NCBI GenBank assembly: GCA_002722175.1
Contig: PBKU01000049.1
Span: forward strand, 1-37,729
DNA length: 37,729 nt
DNA from: Magnetovibrio sp.
GTDB taxonomy: Bacteria > Pseudomonadota > Alphaproteobacteria > Rhodospirillales > Casp-alpha2
Reading direction: 5' to 3'
Shown: one piece after another, positions 9,018 to 18,933 of the stretch
Position numbering within the stretch: the stretch's first letter is position 1
Layout: each line of letters begins with the position of its first letter
Notes under the pieces: generated by a model
Seen by the model: the letters and a program-made list of their open reading frames with translations, nothing else
Database searches by the model: none
Told to the model about the DNA's origin: nothing
Made by a program: the position numbers and the translations under genes

Positions 9018-9386
9018 TTATTTTTTCTTTCCTGCAACCGGCTTCGACGGTCCTTTACGTGTTCGTGCATTAGTATGCGTGCGTTGTCCTCGAACAGGAA
9101 GACCTCGGCGATGCCTTAGTCCACGATAACAGCCTAGATCCATTAACCGTTTAATATTCATTGCCGTTTCTCGACGTAAATCGCCTTCAACTTGATAGTG
9201 GTTGTCTATAATTTCGCGAATGCTCATAACCTCATCTTCAGTCAGCTCATTTACTCGCCGGTCACTAGAAATATTAGATTCCTTACAAATTTTAACTGCA
9301 GACGCAGGCCCAATACCAAAAATATAGGTAAGAGCTATTGCAACCCGTTTCCCGGTAGGAATATTGACACCCGCTATGCGCGCCAA
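9018..9386 (-). CDS. rpsM: 30S ribosomal protein S13
   Basis: S13 (122 residues) lies in the head of the 30S subunit and contacts the P-site tRNA and L5. It starts [26 protein letters not shown] and ends in the basic tail [15 protein letters not shown]. The initiation codon is TTG (9386) with SD AAGGAG 8 nt upstream. A strong internal promoter lies in the 109-nt gap before it, so rpsM-rpsK-rpoA-rplQ may be transcribed apart from the spc genes. Confidence 0.97.
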   Translation of the reverse strand: MARIAGVNIPTGKRVAIALTYIFGIGPASAVKICKESNISSDRRVNELTEDEVMSIREIIDNHYQVEGDLRRETAMNIKRLMDLGCYRGLRHRRGLPVRGQRTHTNARTRKGPSKPVAGKKK

Positions 9387-9449
9387 AATTTTATCTCCTT
9401 ATTTTTTTTGGTGGAACCACATCTTTTGCTATGAATTTGAAAGGACGGG

Positions 9450-9477
9450 ATTATATTTATACATTCAGCCAAGTCAA
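9450..9477 (-). promoter_or_regulatory. sigma70-type promoter for the alpha operon (rpsM)
   Basis: On the minus strand, TTGACT (9472-9477) and a perfect TATAAT (9450-9455) are 16 nt apart. The bases after the -10 box are CCCGTCC, a GC-rich discriminator of the kind linked to stringent control. Transcription would start near 9443, giving a leader of about 57 nt before the rpsM TTG codon. It lies between adk and rpsM, a usual place for an operon boundary. Confidence 0.75.
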
Positions 9478-9495
9478 CCTCTCCTAGGTCAGTAT

Positions 9496-10077
9496 CTAAC
9501 ATATAATCCTTAAATTTAGTTTGTTAAGAATTGTTGTAAGGACAAGATTGGCTGTTTGTGCCCCATCTACATCAAACACGAGATCTTTCTTTCGATAAAA
9601 ATCAATAACAGCTCTTGCTTGCCTATTATATATTTCAATCCGATTTTTTAAGATTTTATCATTATCATCTGAACGCCGTGTAACATTTTCGTTCGCCCTT
9701 TTTTCAATTCTTTTGTAGAGTTCTTGTTCTGAAACAACCAGATTCAACACAAGGTCGATAGCTAATTTTTTTCTTACCAGTTCTCCGTCAAACATTTCTG
9801 CTTGAGATAAAGTACGCGGGAATCCGTCAAGAACAAGCCCTTTAGAGAAAACCTTTTGATCAAGTTTCTGTAAAACGATATCAATTACGACCTGATCAGG
9901 TGCCAATTCACCTTTATTAATATAAAACTTCACCTTTTCTCCAAGCGTTGATTCGTTTGCCATGGCGTTTCTAAAAACATCGCCGGTTGACAAATGTGGA
10001 ATATTAAAGTGCTTTGAAAGGTGAGCTGCTTGGGTACCCTTCCCGGCACCAGGCGGACCCATCAAAACAATAATCAT
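9496..10077 (-). CDS. adk: adenylate kinase (short form)
   Basis: Adenylate kinase balances ATP, ADP and AMP. The P-loop GPPGAGKGTQ is at residues 7-16, the AMP-binding segment HLSTGDVFR follows, and GFPRTLSQAE is present. At 193 residues it is the short form: the LID between KRIEKR and RRSDDN is brief and lacks the four zinc cysteines. Its ATG overlaps the secY stop by one base (TGATG), suggesting coupled translation. secY-adk linkage is typical. Confidence 0.97.
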   Translation of the reverse strand: MIIVLMGPPGAGKGTQAAHLSKHFNIPHLSTGDVFRNAMANESTLGEKVKFYINKGELAPDQVVIDIVLQKLDQKVFSKGLVLDGFPRTLSQAEMFDGELVRKKLAIDLVLNLVVSEQELYKRIEKRANENVTRRSDDNDKILKNRIEIYNRQARAVIDFYRKKDLVFDVDGAQTANLVLTTILNKLNLRIIC

Positions 10078-11417
10078 CAGGAGCGTCCCCTAAGTTTAGC
10101 CTTTCGTATCAAACCTTCATATTGATGGGCAATTAGATGCGACTGAACCTGCGCTACTGTGTCTATTGTCACTGTCACAACAATTAATAAGCTTGTTCCA
10201 CCAAAATAAAAAGGAACTGACCAACGTGATATCAGAATTTCTGGCAACAAACAAACTGAGACCAGGTAAAGTGAACCTACCACCGTCAAACGAGTTAATA
10301 TCCAGTCAAGATACTTTGCAGTATTTTCACCTGGACGAATACCCGGAATAAATCCTCCATATTTTTTCAAGTTTTCCGCAGTTTCGCTAGGATTGAAAAC
10401 TATAGCGGTATAAAAAAAAGCAAAAAACATGATTAATGAAGTATAAATAATTAAATAACCAGCCTGCCCACGCCCCAAATATGCCCCGACCTCGGTTAGC
10501 CATTCTGGTCCAGAGCTAGCTGAAAACTGTATCAAAGTTACCGGTAAAAGCAGAATTGAACTCGCAAAAATTGGGGGAATAACCCCCGCGGTGTTGACCT
10601 TTAAAGGAAGGTGAGAACTCTCACCCCCCATCATTTTGTTGCCTCGTTGTCTTTTCGGATATTGTACCGTCAATCGCCTTTGTGCTCGCTCTACGAAAAC
10701 AATAAAATAAATAACTGCCACTGACATCAACAACAAAAAAACGATTGCCCCAGTTGACAAAGCACCCGTACGACCAAGGTCTAATGTTCCGACCAGCGCT
10801 GCCGGTAACTCCGCTACAATTCCTGCAAAAATAATAAGTGATATACCATTTCCAACACCTCGTGCAGTGATCTGCTCACCTAGCCACATCAAAAACAATG
10901 TGCCTCCCACAAGGGTAACGACAATTGTAAACCTAAAAAACAAGCCAGGATTTGAAACTGCAGGCCCTTGGGACGAGGACATCCCCTCAAGTCCAATAGA
11001 GACGCCATAGGCTTGTAACGCGCAGATTAAAACAGTCAAATATCGAGTGTATTGATTAATTGTTTTGCGTCCAGCTTCACCTTCTTTCTTTAGAGCCTCC
11101 ATTTGAGGCGACACAGCCGTCATTAACTGCATTATTATTGACGCTGAAATATAAGGCATAATATTTAGGGCAAATATAGTCATACGACTCAAGGCCCCCC
11201 CGGCAAACATATCAAACATGCCAAGAATACCGCCAGCATTACGGTTAAAAACGTCAGAAAGCACACCCGGGTCTATTCCAGGTAGCGGGATATAGGTACC
11301 TAGGCGATAAACCACCAAAGCCCCCAGAGTAAACCAGATACGATTTTTTAACTCCGTCGCTTTTGCAAAAGCACCGAAATTAATATTTGAGGCTAGCTGT
11401 TCGGCAGTAGATGCCAT
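10077..11417 (-). CDS. secY: preprotein translocase subunit SecY
   Basis: SecY (446 residues) is the channel of the SecYEG translocon in the inner membrane. Ten membrane helices can be traced. Signatures include YIPLPGIDP near the first helix, the plug-region run GGILGMFDMFAGGALSR, MPYISASIIMQL, and the cytoplasmic loop motifs YPKRQRGNKMMGG and GFIPGIRPGENTAKYLD. It lies 44 nt after rplO and overlaps adk by one base. The partner SecE is encoded at the other end of this window. Confidence 0.98.
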   Translation of the reverse strand: MASTAEQLASNINFGAFAKATELKNRIWFTLGALVVYRLGTYIPLPGIDPGVLSDVFNRNAGGILGMFDMFAGGALSRMTIFALNIMPYISASIIMQLMTAVSPQMEALKKEGEAGRKTINQYTRYLTVLICALQAYGVSIGLEGMSSSQGPAVSNPGLFFRFTIVVTLVGGTLFLMWLGEQITARGVGNGISLIIFAGIVAELPAALVGTLDLGRTGALSTGAIVFLLLMSVAVIYFIVFVERAQRRLTVQYPKRQRGNKMMGGESSHLPLKVNTAGVIPPIFASSILLLPVTLIQFSASSGPEWLTEVGAYLGRGQAGYLIIYTSLIMFFAFFYTAIVFNPSETAENLKKYGGFIPGIRPGENTAKYLDWILTRLTVVGSLYLVSVCLLPEILISRWSVPFYFGGTSLLIVVTVTIDTVAQVQSHLIAHQYEGLIRKAKLRGRS

Positions 11418-11461
11418 TAAAGTTTTCTCGATTTATTATACAACGAATGTATTTTCATTAG

Positions 11462-12013
11462 CTATTCTTTTAAAACCATCAACTTAGCATACTTTTCTTT
11501 ACGTTCTGCGGAAATAATATCACGTCTTTTACCTTTACCCTCTTTTATTACTTTCGGATTAGGTATTTTTACTGTTCCACCTGCTTTTTCAATTATTGAA
11601 ATAGCTTTTTGCGAAGCCGCCTGTACTTCCAGTTTTAAACTGGAGGTAAGCACTCCTTTTGCCAACAACTTTACGCCAGCCTGTGTCTTTCTCGTTAATC
11701 CAGCCTCAACAATCTCTGCGCTAGTAATAATTTCATTGGAGTTAAATTTTCCCGCATCAACTGCTGCCTGCAACCGGCCTAAGTTGACCTCACCATAAAA
11801 TTTTGAAAAATAGTTACGAAAACCTCTTTTAGGAAGCCGGCGATATAACGGCATCTGACCACCTTCAAACCCTAACAAAGAAAATCCGCTTCGGGACTTT
11901 TGCCCTTTTTGGCCCCTACCTGATGTTTTTCCTTTCCCCGAGCCAATTCCGCGCCCTATGCGCTTCCGAGACTTCGAAGCACCGGTTTTATCAGCTAGTT
12001 GATTAAGCTTCAT
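11462..12013 (-). CDS. rplO: 50S ribosomal protein L15
   Basis: L15 is an early-assembling large-subunit protein. The glycine- and lysine-rich N-terminal extension (RKRIGRGIGSGKGKTSGRG) and GFEGGQMPLYRRLPKRGF are diagnostic. At 183 residues it is longer than the roughly 145 of Escherichia coli because of a basic C-terminal extension of about 30 residues (from KVIKEGKGKRRD onward); extensions of this sort occur in alphaproteobacteria. Position between rpmD and secY is the normal spc order. Confidence 0.97.
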   Translation of the reverse strand: MKLNQLADKTGASKSRKRIGRGIGSGKGKTSGRGQKGQKSRSGFSLLGFEGGQMPLYRRLPKRGFRNYFSKFYGEVNLGRLQAAVDAGKFNSNEIITSAEIVEAGLTRKTQAGVKLLAKGVLTSSLKLEVQAASQKAISIIEKAGGTVKIPNPKVIKEGKGKRRDIISAERKEKYAKLMVLKE

Positions 12014-12066
12014 CGGGCAATTCCCTTATTTCCATATTTCCTTACTTTTTTAAGCACATTAACCAA

Positions 12067-12255
12067 TTAATTCTTAACCTTCACCAAATGCTTTACTTTT
12101 TTTACCATTCCACGAACAGCTGGTGTATCAACCAAAACTCTAGTGCGGTTCACCTTATTAAGCCCTAGGCCAACAAGGGTTCTTCGTTGGTCCTTTGGAC
12201 GTCCAATTCCGCTCCGAATTTGTGTTACTTCAACAGTTGACCTTTTTCCCTCCAT
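12067..12255 (-). CDS. rpmD: 50S ribosomal protein L30
   Basis: L30 is a small (62-residue) large-subunit protein. [25 protein letters not shown] matches the family core, and the protein ends with the typical [12 protein letters not shown]. It lies between rpsE and rplO, as in other spc operons. The ATG at 12255 gives a short basic N-terminus (MEGKRS). Confidence 0.97.
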   Translation of the reverse strand: MEGKRSTVEVTQIRSGIGRPKDQRRTLVGLGLNKVNRTRVLVDTPAVRGMVKKVKHLVKVKN

Positions 12256-12276
12256 TATAAACGCCCTTTCATTACC

Positions 12277-12849
12277 CTAAGCGCGATCACTAGTTTGGTC
12301 ACGGCGCGCAACTATTTCAGCGACTTTCTTTCCACGACGACTAGCAACCATTCGGGGTGATTGGCATCTCTTAAGAGCCTTAAAGGTCGCTTTAACCATA
12401 TTATGTGGATTCTGGGAACCGGTTGATTTGCATACAATATCGTGCACCCCCATAGTTTCAAACACTGCCCTCATCGGCCCTCCCGCAATTATACCAGTTC
12501 CAGCTGGAGCAGATCGGAGCAACACCTTTCCCGCTCCAAAATGTCCTCTTACGTCATGATGAAGTGTCCTTCCTTCGCGAAGCGGAATATGTATTAGGTT
12601 CCTTTTTGCCTGATCTGTAGCTTTACGAATAGCTTCAGGAACTTCCCTTGCTTTACCTGTACCATATCCTACGTGACCTCGCCCATCACCGACCACTACC
12701 AAAGCTCCAAAAGAGAATCGGCGCCCCCCTTTTACCACCTTTGCAACCCTATTGATATGCACAAGCTTATCAATCAGATCATCAGAATCTCCATCGCCTT
12801 TTCCATCAGATCTCCCCCGAGCTTGTTCATTCTTTGAATTTCTTACCAT
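12277..12849 (-). CDS. rpsE: 30S ribosomal protein S5
   Basis: S5 (190 residues) helps maintain decoding accuracy. The N-terminal double-stranded-RNA-binding fold has [20 protein letters not shown] and [12 protein letters not shown]. The C-terminal domain has [21 protein letters not shown] charged N-terminal extension (about 20 residues, rich in Arg, Asp and Gly) and a basic C-terminal tail are typical of alphaproteobacteria. It follows rplR by 12 nt. Confidence 0.98.
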   Translation of the reverse strand: MVRNSKNEQARGRSDGKGDGDSDDLIDKLVHINRVAKVVKGGRRFSFGALVVVGDGRGHVGYGTGKAREVPEAIRKATDQAKRNLIHIPLREGRTLHHDVRGHFGAGKVLLRSAPAGTGIIAGGPMRAVFETMGVHDIVCKSTGSQNPHNMVKATFKALKRCQSPRMVASRRGKKVAEIVARRDQTSDRA

Positions 12850-12861
12850 TTGCCTTGTACC

Positions 12862-13224
12862 TTAAAATTTCAAACCACCTGCGCGAGCCGCATCAGCAAG
12901 CGCTTTAACTCTTCCATGGTATTTATACCCCCCACGATCAAAAACTATATCCTTTAAATCTTGTTCTAAAGCTCGTTTAGCTAGCAGGGAGCCTACTTCT
13001 GTTGCTGCAGCCTTATTGGAGCTTGACTTAAGCTTAGACCGCATCTCTTTTTCTAAAGTAGACGCAGCAACCAACGTTGCACCAATTTTATCATCAATTA
13101 ACTGCGCATAAATATGTCGCCCAGAACGAAACACTGAGAGCCGGGGACGATCCGGGCTCGCCTTTTTAAGCTTGCCTCTCGTCCTAAATGCTCGGCGATT
13201 AAATAATTGTTTAGAATTTGGCAT
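12862..13224 (-). CDS. rplR: 50S ribosomal protein L18
   Basis: L18 (120 residues) binds 5S rRNA in the central protuberance together with L5. [20 protein letters not shown] and the C-terminal [20 protein letters not shown] with GGLKF are family hallmarks. It sits 3 nt after rplF, so the genes are probably translationally coupled. Confidence 0.98.
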   Translation of the reverse strand: MPNSKQLFNRRAFRTRGKLKKASPDRPRLSVFRSGRHIYAQLIDDKIGATLVAASTLEKEMRSKLKSSSNKAAATEVGSLLAKRALEQDLKDIVFDRGGYKYHGRVKALADAARAGGLKF

Positions 13225-13227
13225 AAC

Positions 13228-13761
13228 CTATTTCTTCTTGCCTTCTTTACGAAAAATATATTCGTCTATGTATTTAACCCCTTTACCTTTATAGGGTTCA
13301 GGTGGACGAAAAGCTCTAATTTCAGCTGCTACTTGCCCAACTTGTTGTTTGTCAGCACCGGAAACCTTAATCGCCGTCTGATCCGAACATTCAATTTTTA
13401 TCCCTTCAGGAATGGGGTAATGGATATCGTGACTTAACCCCAATTGCATAACAAGCTCTTTACCTTGAATCCGGGCACGATACCCAACCCCATTAAGTTC
13501 AAGGCTCTTTTGAAAACCCTGAGACACACCAAGGATTAGATTGTTAATATTACTCCGAGTAGTCCCCCACATCTCATGCGCGCGCTTAAGTTCACTAGTT
13601 GGACTAACTTTAACTTGATTATCAACACAATTTACGTCTACATGATTCGATAATTTGGTAGCTAATTCACCAAATTTTCCTTTAGCAGTAACAACTGCAT
13701 CTGCAACTGTTAATGTTACTCCGTCAGGTATATTTATCGGTTCTTTCCCAACACGCGACAT
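13228..13761 (-). CDS. rplF: 50S ribosomal protein L6
   Basis: L6 (177 residues) lies near the GTPase-associated region of the large subunit. MSRVGKEPINIPDGV starts the first of two duplicated domains. The second ends with the signature RPPEPYKGKGVKYIDEYIFRK region that contacts 23S rRNA. Spacing to rpsH is 39 nt and to rplR 3 nt. Confidence 0.98.
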   Translation of the reverse strand: MSRVGKEPINIPDGVTLTVADAVVTAKGKFGELATKLSNHVDVNCVDNQVKVSPTSELKRAHEMWGTTRSNINNLILGVSQGFQKSLELNGVGYRARIQGKELVMQLGLSHDIHYPIPEGIKIECSDQTAIKVSGADKQQVGQVAAEIRAFRPPEPYKGKGVKYIDEYIFRKEGKKK

Positions 13762-13800
13762 GTTACTATCCTAAAAAAAATAATAGTACAAAGTGATACT

Positions 13801-14199
13801 TCAGAAAACTTGGCAAAGGACCTCTCCACCAACGTTTTGGTCACGGGCTTCAGCATCTGAAAGAACTCCCCGCGGCGTTGAGAGTATAGCAATTCCAAGT
13901 CCGTTATAAAACCTACTAAGATCTTTTATCCCTGAATAGACCCGTCTTCCGGGTTTAGAAACTCGGCTTATTTCGTGAATTACAGGTGATCCATCGTTAT
14001 ATTTTAGTTGTATCTTTAACTCTTTAACGCCCTCTCGTACATCTTGCAACGAATAATCACGAATAAAACCTTCACGTTTTAAAACTGCAAGCACGTTCTT
14101 CCTTAACCGTGACGAAGGCGAAATAACACTTCCATGCCGGGCTTCTTGCCCGTTTCTAATTCGTGTAAGCATATCTCCTAATGGGTCAGTCATTGCCAT
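13801..14199 (-). CDS. rpsH: 30S ribosomal protein S8
   Basis: S8 (132 residues) is a primary 16S rRNA binder and in Escherichia coli also represses the spc operon by binding near the rplE start. DPLGDMLTRIRNGQ opens the protein and ILSTPRGVLSDAEARDQNVGGE closes it, both conserved. Two in-frame ATGs (14199 and 14193) could serve as start; the first is used here because of a GGAG about 10 nt upstream. I did not identify an S8-binding site in the rplE region. Confidence 0.97.
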   Translation of the reverse strand: MAMTDPLGDMLTRIRNGQEARHGSVISPSSRLRKNVLAVLKREGFIRDYSLQDVREGVKELKIQLKYNDGSPVIHEISRVSKPGRRVYSGIKDLSRFYNGLGIAILSTPRGVLSDAEARDQNVGGEVLCQVF

Positions 14200-14213
14200 A
14201 TGCGTTAACTCCG

Positions 14214-14519
14214 TTACCAGCTTGATTTTATGATACCGGGAATTTGTCCTGAAGAAGCTAATTCCCTTAAAACTATTCGACTCAAACCAAATTTACGATA
14301 ATTGCCACGCGAGCGCCCAGACACACGGCACCGCAAGCGCTGGCGCACTTGGGCAGAATTTCTGGGGACTTCAGATAACTTTATCCTAGCCTTAAATCGC
14401 TCTTCTGGCGACAACGCCGGGTCTATTGCACTAGCTTTTAGCCGAGCTCGCCGAGCTTGGAATTTTTTCCCTAAATAAACTCGTTTTCTATCACGCTCAA
14501 CCGCACTTTTTTTTGCCAT
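14214..14519 (-). CDS. rpsN: 30S ribosomal protein S14, zinc-independent form
   Basis: S14 in the 101-residue long form. It lacks the CxxC pairs of the zinc-binding short form. The conserved C-terminal part reads RCRVSGRSRGNYRKFGLSR and ends GIIKSSW. The N-terminal half is strongly basic. It lies between rplE and rpsH in standard order. Confidence 0.98.
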   Translation of the reverse strand: MAKKSAVERDRKRVYLGKKFQARRARLKASAIDPALSPEERFKARIKLSEVPRNSAQVRQRLRCRVSGRSRGNYRKFGLSRIVLRELASSGQIPGIIKSSW

Positions 14520-14535
14520 AAAAACTAGCCTCCTA

Positions 14536-15084
14536 TCAACGCCCTGCTAAAAACGGCATATTGAAAGCTTGAAGTAACGCTTTCGCATTTGAATCTATTT
14601 TTGATGTTGTACAAATCACAATATCTAATCCTCTAATTTTTTCTACTTTGTCGTAATCAATTTCTGGAAACACTATTTGCTCCTTAATACCAAGCGAATA
14701 GTTGCCACTCCCATCAAAGCTTTTTTCGGAAAGCCCTCGAAAATCTCGAACTCTTGGCAACGCTATGTTTATGAGCCTATCAAGAAATTCATACATTCGG
14801 TTCTTTCGGAGAGTTACCTTAACTCCTATTGGCATTCCCTCACGAAGTTTAAAGCTTGCAATAGACTTCTTTGCTACAGTTACAACTGGCTTTTGCCCTG
14901 CTATTAAGGTAATTTCCTTAACAGCGCCATCTATTTTCTTCTTATCGGCAGCGGCCTCTCCAACTCCCATATTGAGTACAATTTTTTCAAGGCGCGGCAC
15001 TTCCATATCACTTTTCAGCCCAAGCTCAGTTTTTAATTTGGCTTTTATTTCGGTAAGATACGCATTTCGAAGACGCGACGTCAT
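14536..15084 (-). CDS. rplE: 50S ribosomal protein L5
   Basis: L5 (182 residues) binds 5S rRNA and bridges to the small-subunit head. The core [13 protein letters not shown], the [21 protein letters not shown] segment and [18 protein letters not shown] are diagnostic, and it ends [10 protein letters not shown]. It starts 11 nt after rplX. Confidence 0.98.
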   Translation of the reverse strand: MTSRLRNAYLTEIKAKLKTELGLKSDMEVPRLEKIVLNMGVGEAAADKKKIDGAVKEITLIAGQKPVVTVAKKSIASFKLREGMPIGVKVTLRKNRMYEFLDRLINIALPRVRDFRGLSEKSFDGSGNYSLGIKEQIVFPEIDYDKVEKIRGLDIVICTTSKIDSNAKALLQAFNMPFLAGR

Positions 15085-15095
15085 TTTTTCAACCT

Positions 15096-15413
15096 TTATA
15101 TATCTAATATTTCACCAGTGCGGGCAGAATACCGGACTTTACGACCGTCTTCGAGCACCTTAAACCCAACTCTTGTTGGTTTATCATCTTTAGGATCAAT
15201 AAGAGCAAGGTTTGAGAGGTGAATAGTAGATTCTTTTTCGATAATACCGCCTGGAGTAGCGCCTGACTGGGTTTGATGACGCTTAACCATATTAACACCC
15301 TGAACAACAGCCCGCTCCCGTGCTTGGTACATTGCGAGCACCTCGCCAATTTTACCTTTGTCTCGACCGGTAAGGACTATTACACGATCACCTTTTCTCA
15401 CTTTTGCAGCCAT
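15096..15413 (-). CDS. rplX: 50S ribosomal protein L24
   Basis: L24 (105 residues) is an assembly initiator of the large subunit. The KOW motif is at residues about 5-32 ([21 protein letters not shown]), followed by [10 protein letters not shown]. Its ATG overlaps the rplN stop by one base (TAATG), so translation is likely coupled. Confidence 0.98.
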   Translation of the reverse strand: MAAKVRKGDRVIVLTGRDKGKIGEVLAMYQARERAVVQGVNMVKRHQTQSGATPGGIIEKESTIHLSNLALIDPKDDKPTRVGFKVLEDGRKVRYSARTGEILDI

Positions 15414-15781
15414 TATAAAACCTCTGGTGCTAAAGAAATTATTTTCATATAACGCTTAACACGTAATTCACGCGTTACCGGGCCAAATATTCGAGTGCCT
15501 ATTGGCTCCCCTTGCTTATTAATTAAAACCGCCGCATTATTATCAAACCGGATACAAGACCCGTCTTTTCGTCTAATATCTTTTGCTGTCCTAACAACAA
15601 CAGCTTGCAAAACCTCACCTTTTTTTACACGCCCTCTTGGGATTGCCTCTTTGACCGAAACTACAATTACATCCCCAACCGATGCATATTTGCGTTTTGA
15701 GCCACCAAGCACCTTAATGCACTGCACGCGCCGTGCCCCAGAATTATCAGCAACCCCTAAATTTGATTCCACTTGGATCAT
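15413..15781 (-). CDS. rplN: 50S ribosomal protein L14
   Basis: L14 (122 residues) forms an intersubunit bridge. [24 protein letters not shown] is the textbook N-terminus, and the protein ends with [13 protein letters not shown] and [11 protein letters not shown]. It follows rpsQ by 29 nt. Confidence 0.99.
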   Translation of the reverse strand: MIQVESNLGVADNSGARRVQCIKVLGGSKRKYASVGDVIVVSVKEAIPRGRVKKGEVLQAVVVRTAKDIRRKDGSCIRFDNNAAVLINKQGEPIGTRIFGPVTRELRVKRYMKIISLAPEVL

Positions 15782-15810
15782 AATATTCCTAATTAATGAA
15801 GTTAATATAT

Positions 15811-16047
15811 CTACATATCATCCAACAGTGCTTCCCAACGCTTATTTTTTGATACAGGGCGACACTCTCTAATTGTTACTTTATCGCCTATTTTAAATTT
15901 GTTATCGATATCGTGCACTGCATACTTTTTTGATTTATTTACATATTTTTTATAGACAGGATGCATGACTTTTCGCTCAACTATGACCGTAATCGTCTTT
16001 TCCTGCTTGTCACCTACAACAACTCCTTGAAGCACCCTTTTTGGCAT
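15811..16047 (-). CDS. rpsQ: 30S ribosomal protein S17
   Basis: S17 (78 residues) is a primary 16S rRNA-binding OB-fold protein. [39 protein letters not shown] and [21 protein letters not shown] are all conserved. It lies 27 nt after rpmC. Confidence 0.98.
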   Translation of the reverse strand: MPKRVLQGVVVGDKQEKTITVIVERKVMHPVYKKYVNKSKKYAVHDIDNKFKIGDKVTIRECRPVSKNKRWEALLDDM

Positions 16048-16074
16048 TGGCCCTTGCTTTCCTATCTGTATATC

Positions 16075-16275
16075 TTACCCATGAACTTGCGCTCGCTTCT
16101 CGACTAAAATACTTTTAATTCGCGCTATATCTCTTCTGACTCTTTTGACGCTCGACGTGTTTTCTAATTGCCCATTTGCTTTTTGAAAACGCAGGTTAAA
16201 TGACTCTTTCCGCAACTCTAATAATTGGTCACTTAATTCATCTTGAGTTTTAGTTCGCAGATCCTCTGATTTCAT
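16075..16275 (-). CDS. rpmC: 50S ribosomal protein L29
   Basis: L29 (66 residues) is a two-helix protein beside the exit tunnel. The hallmark is [23 protein letters not shown]. The ATG at 16275 is preferred over a GTG at 16293 because the GTG lies inside the end of rplP and family members begin near MKSEDLR. A GGGGG run upstream may act as SD. It begins 4 nt after the rplP stop. Confidence 0.97.
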   Translation of the reverse strand: MKSEDLRTKTQDELSDQLLELRKESFNLRFQKANGQLENTSSVKRVRRDIARIKSILVEKRAQVHG

Positions 16276-16279
16276 TTGA

Positions 16280-16699
16280 TCAACCCCCTTCACCTAGACG
16301 CGTAACGACTTTTGTCTGCAAAGGAAGTTTTGCGGCAGCAAGTTCAAAAGCTTTAAGTGCTAATTCTTTTGGAACGCCGCCCATTTCAAACATTATTCGA
16401 CCTGGTTTAACCCGGCAAACCCAATACTCTGGCGAGCCCTTACCTTTGCCTTGACGCACTTCGGCCGGTTTTCTAGACACGGGGACATCTGGAAAAATCC
16501 TAATCCAAATGCGGCCCTGGCGTTTAATATGCCGCGTCATAGCTCGTCGGGCAGCTTCGATCTGACGCGCGGTAACACGTTCTGGGGTTAGTGCCTTCAA
16601 GCCAAACGACCCAAAGTTTAAAGTGCTCCCACCTTTAGCTCTCCCGTGTATTCGGCCTTTGTGAGCTTTTCGAAATTTTGTTCTCTTCGGTTGCAGCAT
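16280..16699 (-). CDS. rplP: 50S ribosomal protein L16
   Basis: L16 (139 residues) organises the A-site tRNA region. [21 protein letters not shown] is diagnostic, with [25 protein letters not shown] and [11 protein letters not shown] also conserved. An arginine matching the site hydroxylated in Escherichia coli L16 appears present in the PEVRMG-like segment (here PAEVRQG). It follows rpsC by 26 nt. Confidence 0.98.
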   Translation of the reverse strand: MLQPKRTKFRKAHKGRIHGRAKGGSTLNFGSFGLKALTPERVTARQIEAARRAMTRHIKRQGRIWIRIFPDVPVSRKPAEVRQGKGKGSPEYWVCRVKPGRIMFEMGGVPKELALKAFELAAAKLPLQTKVVTRLGEGG

Positions 16700-16725
16700 A
16701 TCAAATTAGCCTTTTTATCTTATCT

Positions 16726-17406
16726 TCAACGTTGGGGCTGTTGTTCAACAAGCTTTTTTTCCGTCGCCAAGGGATCATGCGACATGATTTCACCCTTGTA
16801 GATCCATACCTTAACTCCACAAATCCCATATGTTGTTAGGGCACTTGCCTCTCCGTAATCTATATTGGCACGAAGTGTGTGAAGAGGAACTCTACCTTCC
16901 CTATACCATTGCATGCGTGCAATTTCTGCACCACCCAATCGCCCCGCACAGTTTATTCTAATGCCTTCAGCTCCCATTCGCATCGAGGACTGGACAGCAC
17001 GTTTCATTGCTCTCCTGATAGACACCCGACGTTCTATTTGTTGAGCTACATTTTCTGCAACTAGTTGTGCCTCTATTTCTGGCTTCCTAACCTCAACAAT
17101 ATTTAAGTGAACTTCTGCACCAGTCATTGTTGCAATCTTTGATCTTAATTTTTCAATATCTGCACCTTTTTTACCAATGACAACCCCAGGTCGGGCAGTA
17201 TAAATTGTAACACGCGCCTTCTTAGCAGGTCGTTCTATTACAACCTTCGCAATGCCAGCTTGTCCTAATCTTTTCTTAAGGTACCCTCTAATTTTCAGGT
17301 CTTCATGAAGCAAATTTGCAAAATTTTCATCACTAGCATACCACCGCGAATCCCACGTTTGATTGATACCTAACCGCAAACCAATAGGGTTAACTTTCTG
17401 CCCCAT
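16726..17406 (-). CDS. rpsC: 30S ribosomal protein S3
   Basis: S3 (226 residues) guards the mRNA entry tunnel. The start is [22 protein letters not shown]. The KH domain carries [17 protein letters not shown] (about 71-87), and the C-terminal domain has [26 protein letters not shown]. Its ATG overlaps the rplV stop by one base (TAATG). Confidence 0.99.
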   Translation of the reverse strand: MGQKVNPIGLRLGINQTWDSRWYASDENFANLLHEDLKIRGYLKKRLGQAGIAKVVIERPAKKARVTIYTARPGVVIGKKGADIEKLRSKIATMTGAEVHLNIVEVRKPEIEAQLVAENVAQQIERRVSIRRAMKRAVQSSMRMGAEGIRINCAGRLGGAEIARMQWYREGRVPLHTLRANIDYGEASALTTYGICGVKVWIYKGEIMSHDPLATEKKLVEQQPQR

Positions 17407-17786
17407 TACACGACCTCCTCCCTTTCACGAACCACAATGCGTAAGTTGCTAAAGGGTTTCTCAATACGGCCTACCCTGCCACGCGCTCTTGCTTTCCATC
17501 GTTTCATAACCAAGCTCTTTCCAACTGTTGCCTCAGCTACAAATAAACGATCAATGTCTAACTGATGATTATTTTCTGCATTTGCAATAGCACTTTCGAG
17601 AAGTACCTTTACCGCTTTTGAAATACGTCGCTGCGAAAAAGTAAGCGAGGCTACAGCAGCACCGCAGTCCTTTCCCCGAATTGTTGAAGCAACCAAATTC
17701 AATTTTTGAGGGGATACACGTAGCCGTTTCGCAAGTGCAATTGCTTCATTATCTGCAACACGTCGCTCAAAGGCTGATTTCCCCAT
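17406..17786 (-). CDS. rplV: 50S ribosomal protein L22
   Basis: L22 (126 residues) lines the exit tunnel and its loop is a macrolide-resistance site. [19 protein letters not shown] and the tunnel-loop region [21 protein letters not shown] are conserved. The ATG at 17786 has AGAGG upstream and gives MGKSAFERR; a longer frame into rpsS was rejected. It starts 1 nt after the rpsS stop and overlaps rpsC by one base. Confidence 0.97.
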   Translation of the reverse strand: MGKSAFERRVADNEAIALAKRLRVSPQKLNLVASTIRGKDCGAAVASLTFSQRRISKAVKVLLESAIANAENNHQLDIDRLFVAEATVGKSLVMKRWKARARGRVGRIEKPFSNLRIVVREREEVV

Positions 17787-17787
17787 A

Positions 17788-18066
17788 TTAACCTCTTTTA
17801 GCTTTCTTATCCACACCATGCCCCATATATGCTCGTGTTGGGGAGAATTCCCCTAATTTATGGCCAATCATCTCTTCTGTAATCATTACAGGTATAAACT
17901 TTTGACCATTGTAAACACCAAAAGTTAGACCAACAAACTGTGGTAAAATTGTTGAACGTCGGGACCAAGTCTTGATCACTGTATTGCGTTCCGAAGAGCG
18001 AGTTACTTCTGCTTTTTTTAAAAGGTATCCATCAACAAACGGACCTTTCCATACTGAGCGCGGCAC
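17788..18066 (-). CDS. rpsS: 30S ribosomal protein S19
   Basis: S19 (92 residues) sits in the head of the small subunit and pairs with S13. It starts with GTG at 18066 (SD GGAG upstream) and reads [18 protein letters not shown]. The conserved [17 protein letters not shown] is present near the C-terminus. Confidence 0.98.
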   Translation of the reverse strand: MPRSVWKGPFVDGYLLKKAEVTRSSERNTVIKTWSRRSTILPQFVGLTFGVYNGQKFIPVMITEEMIGHKLGEFSPTRAYMGHGVDKKAKRG

Positions 18067-18078
18067 TTGTTAACTCTC

Positions 18079-18915
18079 CTATCTTTTCTTCTTGAGATGA
18101 CGGCTTCGCATAATCAACCGATTTGTTTTCTTATTGTTACGAGTACGTGCACCTTTTGTTGGTTTCCCCCATGGCGTAACTGGATGGCGGCCGCCTGAGG
18201 TACGGCCTTCCCCACCCCCATGAGGATGATCAACCGGATTCATGGCCACGCCTCGGACTGAAGGTCTAATACCCTTCCAACGGGCTCGTCCGGCCTTCCC
18301 AAGTTTGATATTTTGCTGATCCGGGTTTGAAACTGCACCTACCGTAGCAAGGCACTCTGCTCTAATCAAACGGATTTCTCCTGAAGTAAGCCTCAACTGC
18401 GCGTATCCTTGATCCTTCCCTATAATTTGGGCATAGGCTCCACCTGACCTAGCAATCTGGCCCCCTTTACCTGGCTTCATTTCAATGTTGTGAATAATTG
18501 TTCCAACAGGCATGTTTGCCATAGGCATGGCATTACCAGGCTTTATATCTACGTTTGAACCTGACACCACTGTATCCCCTACCTGGAGTCTTTGAGGAGC
18601 TAAAATATAACTTTTAGAACCATTCTCATATTTCACTAACGCTATAAATGCTGTTCGATTAGGATCATATTCCAATCTTTCAACAATACCACTCAGATCA
18701 AAATTAGAGCGCCTAAAATCAATTATACGATAGCGCCTTTTATGCCCACCGCCTCTGCGCCGAGATGTTATCCTCCCAGTGTTATTTCGTCCCCCGGCCT
18801 TCGCTATTCCTGCAGTTAACGACTTCTCCGGCAACCCTTTCCATAGGGTTGAACGATCAACCAACACAAGATTGCGGCGGACTGGAGTAGTTGGGTTATA
18901 TTGCTTTAACGGCAT
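18079..18915 (-). CDS. rplB: 50S ribosomal protein L2
   Basis: L2 (278 residues) is needed for subunit joining and lies near the peptidyl transferase centre. [18 protein letters not shown] and the highly conserved [14 protein letters not shown] (with the histidine linked to peptidyl transfer) are both present. It follows rplW by 18 nt. Confidence 0.99.
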   Translation of the reverse strand: MPLKQYNPTTPVRRNLVLVDRSTLWKGLPEKSLTAGIAKAGGRNNTGRITSRRRGGGHKRRYRIIDFRRSNFDLSGIVERLEYDPNRTAFIALVKYENGSKSYILAPQRLQVGDTVVSGSNVDIKPGNAMPMANMPVGTIIHNIEMKPGKGGQIARSGGAYAQIIGKDQGYAQLRLTSGEIRLIRAECLATVGAVSNPDQQNIKLGKAGRARWKGIRPSVRGVAMNPVDHPHGGGEGRTSGGRHPVTPWGKPTKGARTRNNKKTNRLIMRSRHLKKKR

Positions 18916-18933
18916 TGTTCAAATAAATCTTTC

